Of a DNA stretch of 64,000 nucleotides, positions 12,660 through 23,718 are shown in pieces. Both the position numbers and the translations under genes were made by a program. Origin of the DNA: Rugamonas apoptosis (lineage in GTDB: Bacteria > Pseudomonadota > Gammaproteobacteria > Burkholderiales > Burkholderiaceae_D); contig NZ_JACEZU010000001.1 of assembly GCF_014042355.1 (NCBI RefSeq), positions 248,001-312,000 on the forward strand, written 5' to 3'. Within the stretch, counting starts at the first letter, position 1. Every line of letters starts with the position of its first letter. The notes beneath the pieces were generated by a model. It was given only the letters and a program-made list of their open reading frames with translations. It was not told the origin of the DNA and made no database searches.

Positions 12660-13355
12660 TTACGCTGCCAGCGAAGCCTGGTCAACACGGACGCCAGCGC
12701 CCATGGTCGACGAGATCGCCACTTTGCGCAGGTACACGCCTTTGCTGGTGGCTGGCTTGGCTTTGTTCAGCGCGTCGATCAGGGCAACCAGGTTGCTCTT
12801 CAGGTCAGCGTCGGTGAACGACTTGCGGCCGATGGTCGCGTGGATGATACCGGACTTGTCGGTACGGTACTGCACTTGACCGGCTTTCGCGTTTTTCACG
12901 GCGGTAGCGACGTCAGGGGTAACCGTGCCAACCTTCGGGTTAGGCATCAGGCCACGTGGGCCCAGGATCTGGCCCAGGGTACCGACGATACGCATGGTGT
13001 CAGGCGAAGCGATGACGATGTCGAAAGGCATGTCGCCGGCTTTGACGCGCTCGGCCAGGTCTTCCATACCAACCACGTCGGCGCCAGCTGCCTTGGCAGC
13101 TTCAGCCTTGTCGCCCGAGGCGAACACGGCCACGCGCACGGTCTTGCCGGTGCCAGCTGGCAGCACGACGGAACCACGCACCACCTGGTCGGATTTCTTA
13201 GGATCCACACCCAGCTGCACTGCCACGTCGATCGATTCGTTGAACTTGGCGGTCGCCAGTTCCTTGATCAGGGAGACAGCGTTGTCGAATGGGTAAGCCT
13301 TGGTACGATCGACCTTGGCTTTGATTGCTTTTACGCGCTTGGACAGTTTTGCCAT
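12660..13355 (-). CDS. rplA: Ribosomal protein uL1
   Basis: 231 residues, standard length. L1 binds 23S rRNA at the mobile stalk near the E site and often represses the rplKA message. Recognised by [10 protein letters not shown] at the N-terminus, the conserved [15 protein letters not shown] segment around residues 128-145 and TMGAGVRVD near the C-terminus. Its ATG lies two bases after the rplK stop, indicating coupled translation. Confidence 0.97.
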   Translation of the reverse strand: MAKLSKRVKAIKAKVDRTKAYPFDNAVSLIKELATAKFNESIDVAVQLGVDPKKSDQVVRGSVVLPAGTGKTVRVAVFASGDKAEAAKAAGADVVGMEDLAERVKAGDMPFDIVIASPDTMRIVGTLGQILGPRGLMPNPKVGTVTPDVATAVKNAKAGQVQYRTDKSGIIHATIGRKSFTDADLKSNLVALIDALNKAKPATSKGVYLRKVAISSTMGAGVRVDQASLAA

Positions 13356-13357
13356 GA

Positions 13358-13789
13358 TTACAGACCTTCCACCGTGATGCCCATCGAACGAGCGGAACCG
13401 GCGATGGTGCGCACAGCGGCGTCCATGTCGGCAGCGGTCAGGTCCGGGGTCTTCAGTTTAGCGATTTCTTCAGCTTGAGCGCGGCTCAGGGTGCCCACTT
13501 TGTCGGTGTGCGGCTTGGCCGAACCTTTGGTGACGCCCGAGTGCTTCTTGATCAGGTAGGTCGCTGGCGGGGTCTTCATCACGAAGGTGAAGGACTTGTC
13601 GGCGAAGGCGGTGATCACGACGGGGATCGGCATGCCTGGTTCCATACCTTGGGTCTGGGCGTTGAACGCCTTGCAGAATTCCATGATGTTCAGACCGCGC
13701 TGACCCAGCGCTGGGCCGATCGGTGGGGATGGGTTTGCTTTACCAGCTGGCACTTGCAGCTTGATAAAACCAATGATTTTCTTTGCCAT
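13358..13789 (-). CDS. rplK: Ribosomal protein uL11
   Basis: 143 residues, standard length. L11 forms the base of the GTPase-associated centre with 23S rRNA and takes part in the stringent response with RelA. The N-terminal Pro-rich segment ([20 protein letters not shown]) and the C-terminal RNA-binding domain with [12 protein letters not shown] are present. AGGAG precedes the ATG at five bases. It follows nusG by about 100 bp, as in other proteobacteria. Confidence 0.97.
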   Translation of the reverse strand: MAKKIIGFIKLQVPAGKANPSPPIGPALGQRGLNIMEFCKAFNAQTQGMEPGMPIPVVITAFADKSFTFVMKTPPATYLIKKHSGVTKGSAKPHTDKVGTLSRAQAEEIAKLKTPDLTAADMDAAVRTIAGSARSMGITVEGL

Positions 13790-13893
13790 GATGGCTCCTA
13801 TCGTTGGATTGAGTAGTAGCGCCCCGCCGGTACTGCTGTGGCAGGGCTCCTCTTAGCCGGATTCGCTGAACTGCCGCGCGCTCCGGTGGGCGC

Positions 13894-14514
13894 TTAGACT
13901 TTTTCGACCTGGCCGAACTCGAGTTCGACGGGGGTGGCGCGGCCGAAGATGGTGACCGAAACGCGCACCTTGGATTTCTCGTAGTTGACTTCTTCGACGT
14001 TGCCGTTGAAGTCGGTGAACGGACCATCCTTGATACGCACTTGCTCGCCCACTTCGTACAGCACTTTGGGACGGGGCTTTTCGACGCCTTCCTGCATTTG
14101 CTGCATGATCTTGTCGATTTCGCGGGCCGGGATCGGGGTCGGCTTGTTCGACTTGCCGCCGATAAAGCCGGTGACCTTGTTGGTGTTTTTCACCAAGTGC
14201 CACGTTTCATCCGTCATTTCCATTTCCACCAGCACATAGCCAGGGAAGAAACGACGTTCGGTGACCGATTTCTGACCGTTCTTGACTTCCACCACTTCTT
14301 CGGTGGGCACCAGGATCTGGCCGAACTGGTCTTGCATGCCGGCGCGCTCGACGCGCTCCATCAGCGCGCGCTGCACGCTCTTTTCCATACCGGAATAGGC
14401 GTGCACCACGTACCAGCGCTTGTTCGAGACGGGGACGCTCACGGGCGTGCTAAGCTCAGCGCCAGCATCTTGTGCCGGATCATTGCCCGGCACTTCATCT
14501 TGCATTTCGCTCAT
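13894..14514 (-). CDS. nusG: Transcription elongation/termination factor NusG
   Basis: 206 residues. NusG links RNA polymerase to Rho and to ribosomal protein S10. The NGN domain spans about residues 30-145 ([14 protein letters not shown], then [14 protein letters not shown]) and the KOW domain lies at the C-terminus ([20 protein letters not shown]). A roughly 30-residue acidic, Ser/Pro-containing N-terminal extension precedes the NGN domain. The ATG overlaps the secE stop by one base, so the two are translationally coupled. Confidence 0.97.
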   Translation of the reverse strand: MSEMQDEVPGNDPAQDAGAELSTPVSVPVSNKRWYVVHAYSGMEKSVQRALMERVERAGMQDQFGQILVPTEEVVEVKNGQKSVTERRFFPGYVLVEMEMTDETWHLVKNTNKVTGFIGGKSNKPTPIPAREIDKIMQQMQEGVEKPRPKVLYEVGEQVRIKDGPFTDFNGNVEEVNYEKSKVRVSVTIFGRATPVELEFGQVEKV

Positions 14515-14897
14515 TATTTTCTAATACCCAGGATAACGTCGTACAACAGGAATTCCAGCGTCTTGTCCGTGCCCCACAGGAAGATCGCCATGATCAGCAC
14601 AAAGGCGAACACGATACCCGTGATCTGACCGGCTTCGCGGCGCGTGGGCCAGACCACCTTCTTCGTTTCGCGCACAGCTTCTTTGGCGAAATTGAGGAAG
14701 TCACGGCCAGTGGTCGAAGTCCACAAGATCAAAACGGCAAAAGCCAAACCAGCTACAAGTGCGCCTGCGCGTACGAGAGCTGGTTTGTCTGCCAGGTAAT
14801 AAAACCCGACCACACCTGCGATCACGACGGCGATCGCCGCGATGATCTTGATCTTGTCATTCGACGTGCTAACAGTCTGCACGGATTGATTTGACAT
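14514..14897 (-). CDS. secE: Preprotein translocase subunit SecE
   Basis: 127 residues with three predicted transmembrane helices (about 13-32, 40-58 and 92-112), like the E. coli three-helix form. SecE clamps SecY in the protein-export channel. The conserved amphipathic segment [13 protein letters not shown] precedes the last helix. It lies between trpT and nusG and overlaps nusG by one base. Confidence 0.96.
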   Translation of the reverse strand: MSNQSVQTVSTSNDKIKIIAAIAVVIAGVVGFYYLADKPALVRAGALVAGLAFAVLILWTSTTGRDFLNFAKEAVRETKKVVWPTRREAGQITGIVFAFVLIMAIFLWGTDKTLEFLLYDVILGIRK

Positions 14898-14930
14898 TTT
14901 TTACTTTCGGTGCCACTGCACCAGAATTGG

Positions 14931-15006
14931 TGGCAGGGACGGAGGGCATCGAACCCCCAACCTTCGGTTTTGGAGACCGACGCTCTGCCAATTGAGCTAC
15001 GTCCCT
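14931..15006 (-). tRNA. trpT: tRNA-Trp(CCA)
   Basis: A 76-nt cloverleaf with encoded 3' CCA. The acceptor stem pairs AGGGACG with CGTCCCT, the anticodon loop is CTCCAAA (anticodon CCA), and the T arm has GGTTCGATG. It lies between tuf and secE, the usual position. Confidence 0.97.
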
Positions 15007-15023
15007 ACGTAAAACTTGAAGAG

Positions 15024-15058
15024 GAAGGATCTATCTTACCACCCGGGACACCCCAGGT
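15024..15058 (-). promoter_or_regulatory. Hairpin between tuf and trpT
   Basis: A stem TACCACC/GGTGGTA encloses about 12 nt downstream of the tuf stop and has no T-run. It is more likely a processing stem separating tuf mRNA from tRNA-Trp than a terminator. Confidence 0.4.
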
Positions 15059-15076
15059 GGTAGTCAGGATCAGTCC

Positions 15077-16267
<1,191 letters not shown>

Positions 16268-16367
16268 TTTAGACTCCTAACGATTTGGTGTGATTGCCAG
16301 GGCTCGCGCCCGACTGTCATTGATAGTGCTACTTATACTGCCGTATTGCTACGAATACCGCGAATTC

Positions 16368-16442
<75 letters not shown>

Positions 16443-16477
16443 TTATTGTTGCGACACACTTATATGCCGCGTCATGC

Positions 16478-16551
16478 TGGAGCGGGTGAAGGGAATCGAA
16501 CCCTCGTCATAAGCTTGGAAGGCTTCAGCTCTACCATTGAGCTACACCCGC
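16478..16551 (-). tRNA. glyT: tRNA-Gly(TCC)
   Basis: 74 nt with encoded CCA. The acceptor stem is GCGGGTG/CACCCGC, the anticodon loop CTTCCAA gives anticodon TCC, and the T arm has GGTTCGATT. It lies between tRNA-Tyr and tRNA-Thr, the same order as in E. coli. Confidence 0.97.
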
Positions 16552-16599
16552 GAGGTTCCGTTCACATCTTCATTGCCACTCAGTCGTCCTGCAACAACT

Positions 16600-16684
<85 letters not shown>

Positions 16685-16698
16685 GCGAGGAACCGCAG

Positions 16699-16727
16699 AG
16701 TATGAAGCAACTTCTTCGACTTGTCAA
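16699..16727 (-). promoter_or_regulatory. Strong stable-RNA promoter of the tyrT-to-tuf operon
   Basis: A consensus -35 TTGACA and a -10 CATACT are separated by 17 bp. A GC-rich discriminator (CTGCGGTTCC) follows just upstream of tRNA-Tyr, the arrangement expected of promoters under growth-rate and ppGpp/DksA control. That regulation is inferred. Confidence 0.8.
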
Positions 16728-16814
16728 TCATCTTCCACAGTTATTATCTGCTTCAGCGATGAATCGTCTGCTTCGGGGCGAAATTGTATAGGGCCAACTG
16801 CGAATGTGCAAGTG

Positions 16815-16844
16815 TTGTTTTTAGGTTTCACTTTTTCTTATACA
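16815..16844 (+). promoter_or_regulatory. Candidate promoter of the GGDEF-EAL gene
   Basis: TTGTTT and TATACA are 18 bp apart, ending about 45 bases before the chosen start codon. The match is moderate. Confidence 0.35.
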
Positions 16845-16888
16845 ATCGACCGGATTCCCCACCTCCCACCTCCACAGGAGCACCCGCG

Positions 16889-19800
16889 TTGAATCCTCGT
16901 AGCGGCGGCCGTCGCGGCCGGTACCACTGGCGCCACACGCTGCTGGCCAACCTGGCGTTGGCCGCCTTGTACCTCGCCGTCGGCCGCGCCGGCCTGTTGC
17001 TGGCCCAGCCGCCCAGTTATGCCTCCCCCCTGTTCCTGCCGGCCGGACTGGCGCTGGCCGCCTGTGTCAGCGGCGGCTTGCGGCTGTTGCCCGGCATCGC
17101 CGTCGGCGCGCTGACGGTCGACCTGTTCTACCCTGCCCTGAGCGCCGCCGGCATCACGGCCAACGCCATGACAGGCGCGTTGATGGGCGCGCTGGGCGCC
17201 GTGCTGCAAGCGATGCTGGGCAACCGATTGTTCCGGCGCCATGTGGACAGCGGCCTCGGTTCCGGGCGCGACGTGGGCCGCTTCCTGTTGCTGGCGCCCT
17301 GCGTCACCGTGGTCAGCAGCACGGTGACGCTGACGGGCATGGCGCTGGCCGGCATCGAACAATGGCAGCGGCTGCCGGGCGACTGGCTCACCTGGTGGAT
17401 CGGCGACACCATCGGCATCCTGCTGGGGGCGCCGCTGGCGTGGATCGTGATCGGCCGCCCACGCACGCTGTGGTGGCGCCGGCGCGCGCTGGTGGGCTTG
17501 CCGCTGCTGCTGGCCATGGCCGCCTTCGTCGCCATCTACCTGCAGGCGGCGCGCTGGGAATCGGTGCAGCAACTGCAAGCGTTCCGCCTCAAGGCACAAC
17601 AGATGGGCGACTTGCTGCAAGCCCAGTTCAGCGAACATGAGCGCTTCCTGTTCGCCATGGCCAAGGCCCTCAACGACCCGCAGCGCGTGCTCAGCGCGGA
17701 CGATTTCAGCAACCTGGCCAACGGCTACCTGGACCAGCGCCCCGAGCTACTGGCGCTGGCCTGGCTGCAACCGGTCACCGAGGAACAACGGCCAGGCTTC
17801 GAAGCGTGGGGCCAGCGCCATCTGGCGCCCGGCTTCACCGTGCGCGAAGCCGGCCCCGACCTGCAACTGCGCCCGGCCGGGGCGCGCCAGCGCTACATGG
17901 CCGCCACCTTCATCGAACCGGCCGCCAGCCGCCGCTTCCAGGGCCTCGATTTCCTGTCCGAGCAAGTGCGGGCCCAGGCTGTGGAGCGGGCCTTGCAATC
18001 GGGCCAGCCCACGGCCAGCGCCCCCCTGATGCTGCACCGCGCGGCGGGCCAGCAGCGCGGCATGGTGCTGCTGCAGGCCGCCTACGCCGCCAACGACCGC
18101 CACCGGGCGCTGGGCATGCTGCTGATCGGCTTGCGCATGGACGGCTACCTGGACCACGCGCTGCGCCAGGTCGACTTTCCCGCCTTCCAGGTGCGCTTCG
18201 AGGACACGGACGACAACGGCCCGCTGCAGGTGCTGCGCGACGGCCTGGGCCGCGCCGTCCAGGCCGGCGACTTCCAGCGCCAGCTGCATTTCGGCGGCCG
18301 CATCTTCCTGTTGACCCTGGCGCCCTCGCCCAGCTACCTGCAGGCCCAGCGCGGCTGGCAAAGCTGGATCGTGCTCACTTGCGGGCTGGTGCTGACCGGC
18401 CTGTTGGGCGCGCTGATGCTGCTCATCAGCGGCGAACGGGCCCGCATCCAGGCCCAGGTCAAGGACAGCACGGCGCGCCTGCGCGAGCGCGAAGCGCGCC
18501 TGCAGGCCATCCTCGACAAGGCGGCCGACGCCATCCTCACCATCGGCCGCGACGGCCGCCTGATGTCGGCCAACGGCGCCGCCGGCCGCCTGTTCGGCTA
18601 CCTGCCGGAACAGATGCCGGGCTTGCCGCTGGCGCGGCTGCTGCCGCAGGACGGCGAACCGGCCCAGGACCAGGGGCCGGCCGCCTTGCTGCGCCGCATC
18701 GCCGCCAGCGACAGCCATGCCCATGCGCTGACGGGCGCGCGCAGCGACGGCCACCATTTCCCGCTGACGGTTTCCGTGAGCGAAGTGGAACTGCCCGACG
18801 AGCACCTGTTCGTGGCCATCCTGCACGACCTGACGGAACAGCAGCGGGCCCAGGAACGCATCCACCGGCTGGCCCACCACGATCCGCTGACGGGGCTGGA
18901 CAACCGGCTGTCGCTGAACCTGCGGCTGGAACAGCTGCTGGCCCAGACCAAGCGTGCCAACGGCACGGCGGCCGTGCTGTTCATCGACCTCGACCACTTC
19001 AAGAAAATCAACGACACCCACGGCCACCAGACGGGCGACCTGCTGCTGCAGGCAGTGGCCCAGCGGCTGCAGGAACTGCTGCGCGAAGTGGACACCATCG
19101 CCCGCCTGGGCGGCGACGAATTCATCGTCGTCACTTCCGGCAGCGTGACCCCGGACGAGGCCAGTACCATCGCCGTGCGCATCGTGGAAGCGCTGGGCGC
19201 ACCCTACCTGCTGGACGGCAAGACCGTGCACAGCGGCGCCAGCGTGGGCGTGGCCATGTTCCCCGGCGACGGCGCCGATGCCGGCACCCTGCTGCGCCAC
19301 GCGGACACGGCCATGTACGCGGCCAAGAGCCAGGGCCGCGGCAACTTCCAGTTCTTCTCGGCCGCCATGAACGTGGCCACCCACGAGCGGCTGATGCTGG
19401 AAAACCGGCTGTGGCTGGCGTTGGAACAGCACGAGTTCGAACTGTATCTGCAACCGCAGGTGCGGCTGGCGGACCAGGCCATCATCGGCGCCGAAGCGCT
19501 GCTGCGCTGGCACCATCCGGAACTGGGCCTGGTGGGGCCGGACCGCTTCATTCCCATCGCCGAGGAATCAGGCCTGATCCTGCCGCTGGGCGAGTGGGTG
19601 CTGCAGCAGGCGGCCACGCTGCTGGCCGGCTGGCGCGCGCGCGGCCTCGGCCATGTGCGGCTGGCCGTCAACCTGTCGGCCCGCCAGTGCCATGGCGCCG
19701 GCCTGCTGCCGCAGCTGGACCGGCTGCTGGCCGAACATGGGCTGGAGCCGGCCCTGCTGGAACTGGAGATCACGGAATCGGCCGCCATGCAGGATCCCGA

Positions 19801-20182
19801 ACGCAGCCGCAAGCTGCTGCGCGAATTGCGCGCACGCGGCTGCAAGGTGGCCATCGACGACTTCGGCACCGGCTATTCCTCGCTCAGCTACCTGAAGCTG
19901 TTCGAGATCGACCGCATCAAGATCGACCGCGGCTTCGTCAAGGATATCGAGAGCGATCCGAACGATGCCGTGATCGTGGCGGCCACCATCGCGCTGGCCC
20001 ACTCGCTGGGCTTGAGCGTGGTGGCCGAAGGGGTGGAGACGGCGGCCCAGCGCGACTTCCTGCGCGCCAAGCAGTGCGAGGAAGGGCAAGGCTATCTGTT
20101 CGCGCGGCCCATGCCGGCGGCGCAGTTCGAAGCGCTGTTGCTGGCCGATGCGGCGCCGGCGGACGTGGCGCAAGCCGGCTGA
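16889..20182 (+). CDS. Membrane MASE1-CHASE-PAS-GGDEF-EAL cyclic-di-GMP protein
   Basis: 1097 residues from a TTG start (MNPRSGGRRG) preceded by AGGAG at eight bases; the frame extends 35 codons further upstream without a ribosome-binding site. An N-terminal multi-pass MASE1 domain (about 15-230) is followed by a periplasmic CHASE-type sensor (about 245-440), a helix near 490, a PAS domain (about 530-640), GGDEF and EAL. The cyclase motif GGDEF (near 740) and the phosphodiesterase motif EALLRW (near 868) are intact, as are DDFGTGYS and the IKID segment, so both activities are possible. It faces the leftward HDOD gene, with the two ending tail to tail. The ligand is unknown. Confidence 0.92.
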   Translation: MNPRSGGRRGRYHWRHTLLANLALAALYLAVGRAGLLLAQPPSYASPLFLPAGLALAACVSGGLRLLPGIAVGALTVDLFYPALSAAGITANAMTGALMGALGAVLQAMLGNRLFRRHVDSGLGSGRDVGRFLLLAPCVTVVSSTVTLTGMALAGIEQWQRLPGDWLTWWIGDTIGILLGAPLAWIVIGRPRTLWWRRRALVGLPLLLAMAAFVAIYLQAARWESVQQLQAFRLKAQQMGDLLQAQFSEHERFLFAMAKALNDPQRVLSADDFSNLANGYLDQRPELLALAWLQPVTEEQRPGFEAWGQRHLAPGFTVREAGPDLQLRPAGARQRYMAATFIEPAASRRFQGLDFLSEQVRAQAVERALQSGQPTASAPLMLHRAAGQQRGMVLLQAAYAANDRHRALGMLLIGLRMDGYLDHALRQVDFPAFQVRFEDTDDNGPLQVLRDGLGRAVQAGDFQRQLHFGGRIFLLTLAPSPSYLQAQRGWQSWIVLTCGLVLTGLLGALMLLISGERARIQAQVKDSTARLREREARLQAILDKAADAILTIGRDGRLMSANGAAGRLFGYLPEQMPGLPLARLLPQDGEPAQDQGPAALLRRIAASDSHAHALTGARSDGHHFPLTVSVSEVELPDEHLFVAILHDLTEQQRAQERIHRLAHHDPLTGLDNRLSLNLRLEQLLAQTKRANGTAAVLFIDLDHFKKINDTHGHQTGDLLLQAVAQRLQELLREVDTIARLGGDEFIVVTSGSVTPDEASTIAVRIVEALGAPYLLDGKTVHSGASVGVAMFPGDGADAGTLLRHADTAMYAAKSQGRGNFQFFSAAMNVATHERLMLENRLWLALEQHEFELYLQPQVRLADQAIIGAEALLRWHHPELGLVGPDRFIPIAEESGLILPLGEWVLQQAATLLAGWRARGLGHVRLAVNLSARQCHGAGLLPQLDRLLAEHGLEPALLELEITESAAMQDPERSRKLLRELRARGCKVAIDDFGTGYSSLSYLKLFEIDRIKIDRGFVKDIESDPNDAVIVAATIALAHSLGLSVVAEGVETAAQRDFLRAKQCEEGQGYLFARPMPAAQFEALLLADAAPADVAQAG

Positions 20183-20253
20183 GGCGCAGCCGGCGGCGGC
20201 ACGGGCCGGCCGCCCAGCCGCTCAGCAGCTCAGCCGCTTAATCGCTTAGGGGA

Positions 20254-21798
20254 TCAGCCGTTGCCGGGCGTGAGCGCCACCAGCACCTGGCCCTTGAGCG
20301 CCCGGATCAGCGACGCCTCATCCGGCGGCACCCCTTCCGGCGCGGACTGGACCCGGTCCGCGTAGAACAGGCCCAGCGGCGTGCCCTGCACCACCAGCGG
20401 CAGCACGATGAAGCTGCGCGCATCGGGCAGCAAGGCCCGGTGCCAGGCTGGCAGCAGGTCGCGGATCTTGGGCGCGCTGGCGTCGGCGATCATCAGGTCG
20501 GCGTCGTTCTCCATCGCCAGGTGGAACAGCCCGCCATCGGCCAGCAGCGGGAACACGAAGCCGGCCTGGCGCGCCGCATGGTGCTCGCCCATGGCGATGC
20601 GGGCCCGGTACTGGCCGCTGCGCACATCCTTGAGCACCACGGTGGCGAAACGAAAACCCATGCTGCGGTACAGCGTTTCCAGCACGGCCTGGATCACCTG
20701 GTTGGCCTTGCTGTGCGGGGTGGCGCGGATCTGCGTCACCTCCTGCACCCCGGCCAGCAACAGCTCGCGCGCGTTGAACGGCTTGCCGCTGGGGTGCACG
20801 CCCTCCTGTTCCCGGCTGTCGCCGTTCATGGTGGCCAGCAGCAGCACGTTGGGCAAGCCGTCGGCGCTGGGCTCCTCCACTTCCGTCTGCGGCCCCAGCT
20901 GCATGCTGTCGAGCAGGGCCGCCATGTCGCGCCGCACGGTGGAAAACAGTTGCTGCAAGCGCTCCTGGTCCAGGTTCAAGGCCCCGCCATAGCGCTGCTC
21001 CAGCGCCACCCCGTCCGGGTCGGACGGGATCAGCTTGCGCGCCAGCAGGCGCGCCGCGTCGATGCTGAACGACACCACCTGGCGCACCCATTCCTGGCGG
21101 TTCAGGGCCGGCCTCTGTTTGCCCGGCGGCAGCGCGCTCAAGGCGCGCACGATCACATCCGGGATCTTCCATTCATGCAGGATGGCGGCCGACAGCGTGT
21201 CGTAGGTGCTGCCCAGGATCATTTGCGACGCCTGGGCCTGGGTGTGCTTGCCACCGGCCATCAGGGCGGCGATTTCACGGAAGCGCTCATGCTCCTGGGA
21301 CGCGATCACCAGCGGGCCGATGTTCTTGAACAGGGCCCCGATCGACGCTTCCTCGGCGCCCTGGTAGGCCGACAGCCGGGCCATCTCGCGCCCCACCAGG
21401 CTGGCGCACAGGGCCGCCTCCAGTTCCACCCGCACGGCCAGTGCGTGCTTGCTGTTGGCCAGCGTATCGACCAGCAGCATGGCCAGCGCGGTGGTCTTGA
21501 CGTTGTCGAAACCGAGCAGGGAAATGGCGCGCGAAATGGTGGTCACGGGGCTGCCGCCGGCCGTGCGGTAAGCGGGGGTGTTGGCCAGGCGCAGGATCTT
21601 CTGGGTCAGCGCCACATCCGACAGCACGTAGTAGGCCAGGCTGTGGGTGCCCTGGTCGTCCGCATCGACCAGTTGCACCACGCGCGCCACCGAGGCGCCC
21701 AGCGCGAACATGCCCTCGTCGTCACATAGTTTTTTCAGCAACAGGCCGCGCACCGGACGGGTTTCGCCGGACGCGCCACGTAAGGATGCCTGTTCCAT
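20254..21798 (-). CDS. HDOD-domain signalling protein with GAF-like C-terminus
   Basis: 514 residues from ATG (MEQASLRGAS); an in-frame GTG 16 codons upstream is less likely. The HDOD domain covers about residues 25-230 (SDVALTQKILRLANTPAYR, then RAISLLGFDNVK). HDOD is a divergent HD fold lacking the metal-binding residues and acts in signalling rather than hydrolysis. The C-terminal 160 residues look like a GAF sensor (FRFATVVLKDV, FIVLPLVVQGTPLGLFYAD). It follows the receiver-TPR gene by about 50 bp and shares its direction, so both probably belong to one transcript with the HD-GYP gene. Confidence 0.85.
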   Translation of the reverse strand: MEQASLRGASGETRPVRGLLLKKLCDDEGMFALGASVARVVQLVDADDQGTHSLAYYVLSDVALTQKILRLANTPAYRTAGGSPVTTISRAISLLGFDNVKTTALAMLLVDTLANSKHALAVRVELEAALCASLVGREMARLSAYQGAEEASIGALFKNIGPLVIASQEHERFREIAALMAGGKHTQAQASQMILGSTYDTLSAAILHEWKIPDVIVRALSALPPGKQRPALNRQEWVRQVVSFSIDAARLLARKLIPSDPDGVALEQRYGGALNLDQERLQQLFSTVRRDMAALLDSMQLGPQTEVEEPSADGLPNVLLLATMNGDSREQEGVHPSGKPFNARELLLAGVQEVTQIRATPHSKANQVIQAVLETLYRSMGFRFATVVLKDVRSGQYRARIAMGEHHAARQAGFVFPLLADGGLFHLAMENDADLMIADASAPKIRDLLPAWHRALLPDARSFIVLPLVVQGTPLGLFYADRVQSAPEGVPPDEASLIRALKGQVLVALTPGNG

Positions 21799-21849
21799 AG
21801 GGGTTCCATCTATGTCTCTGCAATAATATCCATTGTAGCGCCGCACCGC

Positions 21850-23502
21850 CTAGACCAGCGCCACTTTCGTCGTGTCGTTCCAGCGCGCGGCCCGGATGTT
21901 GTATTTCTTCAAAATTTGCTGGTGCAGGGCTGCCAGCGCGTTCAGCTTGGGGTTGAGCGGGTCGAGCCGGCGCACGCCGGCGATCAGCTGCAGCGCGTAC
22001 TGGCCCAGGCGGTCGTCCCAGCCCAGGTGCTCCAGGCACTTGAGCACGGCCACGGCCGCGTTGAACACCACTTGCGGATTGTCGGGCAGCTTGGCCACCG
22101 CTTCCAGCATCAGCTCCACCGCGCCCCGGTAATCGCCGTGCTTGGCCAGCGCCGCGCCGTGGGCCACCATGTCGCCCACTTCCTGCCGGCTTTCCTGGGC
22201 CAGCCGTTCGGCCAGCGCGCCATGGCCGGCCTGGGCCAGCATGGCGCTGGCCTGCTCCACCCCGGCCGGGCCGGGGGCGTTGCGCATCACTTCCCGCACC
22301 AGCTCCGCCCCCTGGCGCGCCCGCCCGTGGGCCAGGCAGGTGCGGGCCAGTTCCAGCTTGAGGTCGGGCGACAAGCCTTGCGCGATGCGGCAGCCGGCCA
22401 GCGCCTGGTCCAGCGACTGCTGCAAACGCATGTCGTTGCCGGTGTAGTCGTGCAGCATGGCCGCCGCGATGGCGCCGCAGGCCACGCCGTTGCGCTGGCC
22501 CGTCATGGCCTTGTCCAGGTCGCGGATCACGCTGGCGGCCTGTACCGGGTCGCCCTGGCGCAGCAGCGCCCGCACCAGCTTGGTATGGTCTTGCGGGTCG
22601 CGGAATTCGGAATAGCGCGACTTGGCCACCACCTGGCGGAAAGCCCGTTCGGCCGTGTCCACATCGCCCGCCTCGAACGCCACCTCGCCCAGCCGGCGCA
22701 GGCGGCGCAGCGCATGCGGCGACAGCTCCACCGCCTCCGCCAGCACCGCTTGCGAGCGCGGCAGGCCGCCCAAGGCCTCATGGGTGCGGGCCAGCCAGTC
22801 GTAGGCGTCCAGGAAGCGCGGATACTGGGCCAGCAACTGCTCCAGCATGGTTTGCGCCTCCTCATAGCGGCCGCGCAAAAACAGGGTCTTGGCCTGGCCC
22901 AGCCGGGCCCAGCCCACGCCACGGCTCTCGTACAGTGCGCGGTAGATGCCGTCGGCCACGGCCGCCTCGCCCAGCACCAGGTGCAGCTCGGCCCGCAGGC
23001 GGTCGAAATCGACGCTGTAGCGCGGATGGCGTTCGGCCCCGGCCACGCAGGCGGCGATGGCGCCAGCCTGGTTGCCCAGGTCGATCAGTTCGTGGATGGG
23101 CAGGAACACGGCGCGCTTGTCGAGCGCGCGCGTGATGCGTTCGAGGATGGCGTCGGCCGCGAATGGCTTGAGGATGTAGTCGGCCGGCGCCAGCTCGGCC
23201 GCGCTGACCACTTTGCCGAAACTGCCCTCGCCCGTCACCATGAAGAACAGGGTGGCCGGGTGCATCAGCCGGTGATGGCGCAAATCCTCCAGCATTTGCT
23301 GGCCGTCCTGGCCGGCGTCGAGGTCGTACTCGCACAGGATCAGGTCATAGCCCTTGAGCGCCATCAGGCGGATGGCCTGGCTGGCGTTGGCCGCGTCGGT
23401 GATGCGCGCCAGGCCGCATTGGCCCAGCATGCCATGCAGGCTGGCGCGCATACCCTGGTGCGGCTCGATGATGAGCGCACTGAGGCCTTGTAAATCGTTC
23501 AT
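21850..23502 (-). CDS. Response regulator with receiver and TPR domains
   Basis: 550 residues from ATG (MNDLQGLSAL). The receiver domain fills about residues 8-125: LILCEYDL carries the likely phosphoacceptor Asp, MVTGEG gives the switch Thr, and DYILKPF the conserved Lys. The rest is helical TPR-like repeats (DAYDWLARTHEALGGLPRSQ, ALRRLRRLGEVAFEAGDVDT) that would bind a partner protein. No DNA-binding domain is present, so output is likely by protein contact. It sits between an HD-GYP response regulator and an HDOD protein, which suggests a shared pathway. Confidence 0.88.
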   Translation of the reverse strand: MNDLQGLSALIIEPHQGMRASLHGMLGQCGLARITDAANASQAIRLMALKGYDLILCEYDLDAGQDGQQMLEDLRHHRLMHPATLFFMVTGEGSFGKVVSAAELAPADYILKPFAADAILERITRALDKRAVFLPIHELIDLGNQAGAIAACVAGAERHPRYSVDFDRLRAELHLVLGEAAVADGIYRALYESRGVGWARLGQAKTLFLRGRYEEAQTMLEQLLAQYPRFLDAYDWLARTHEALGGLPRSQAVLAEAVELSPHALRRLRRLGEVAFEAGDVDTAERAFRQVVAKSRYSEFRDPQDHTKLVRALLRQGDPVQAASVIRDLDKAMTGQRNGVACGAIAAAMLHDYTGNDMRLQQSLDQALAGCRIAQGLSPDLKLELARTCLAHGRARQGAELVREVMRNAPGPAGVEQASAMLAQAGHGALAERLAQESRQEVGDMVAHGAALAKHGDYRGAVELMLEAVAKLPDNPQVVFNAAVAVLKCLEHLGWDDRLGQYALQLIAGVRRLDPLNPKLNALAALHQQILKKYNIRAARWNDTTKVALV

Positions 23503-23718
23503 GTCTCGTGTTTTCCGCTTCGGGGCGGCGCCATCGGGGCGCGCGCCGGCAGGCGCCATGGGCGGGCCTGCCCTGCTCCCCAGTATATACGGCGGGGCCG
23601 CGGCGGCCGGGATTTTGGTGGGTTTCTGTGAGAATTGAACCACAGTGGCACCGGCGTGCCACGGCGTGGCGCCAGCGTGCCGGCGGCGCCACGCGGGGCG
23701 GCGACGTGCAGTCCGGGT

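Noticed and set aside
16784..16888. A 35-residue N-terminal extension of the GGDEF-EAL protein
   Set aside because: No ribosome-binding site; it overlaps the likely promoter, and a TTG with AGGAG directly precedes the MASE1 domain.
17747..19516. A long frame antisense to the GGDEF-EAL gene, and similar frames antisense to ahcY, metK and the indolepyruvate oxidoreductase
   Set aside because: All are shadows of GC-rich codon bias without start signals.
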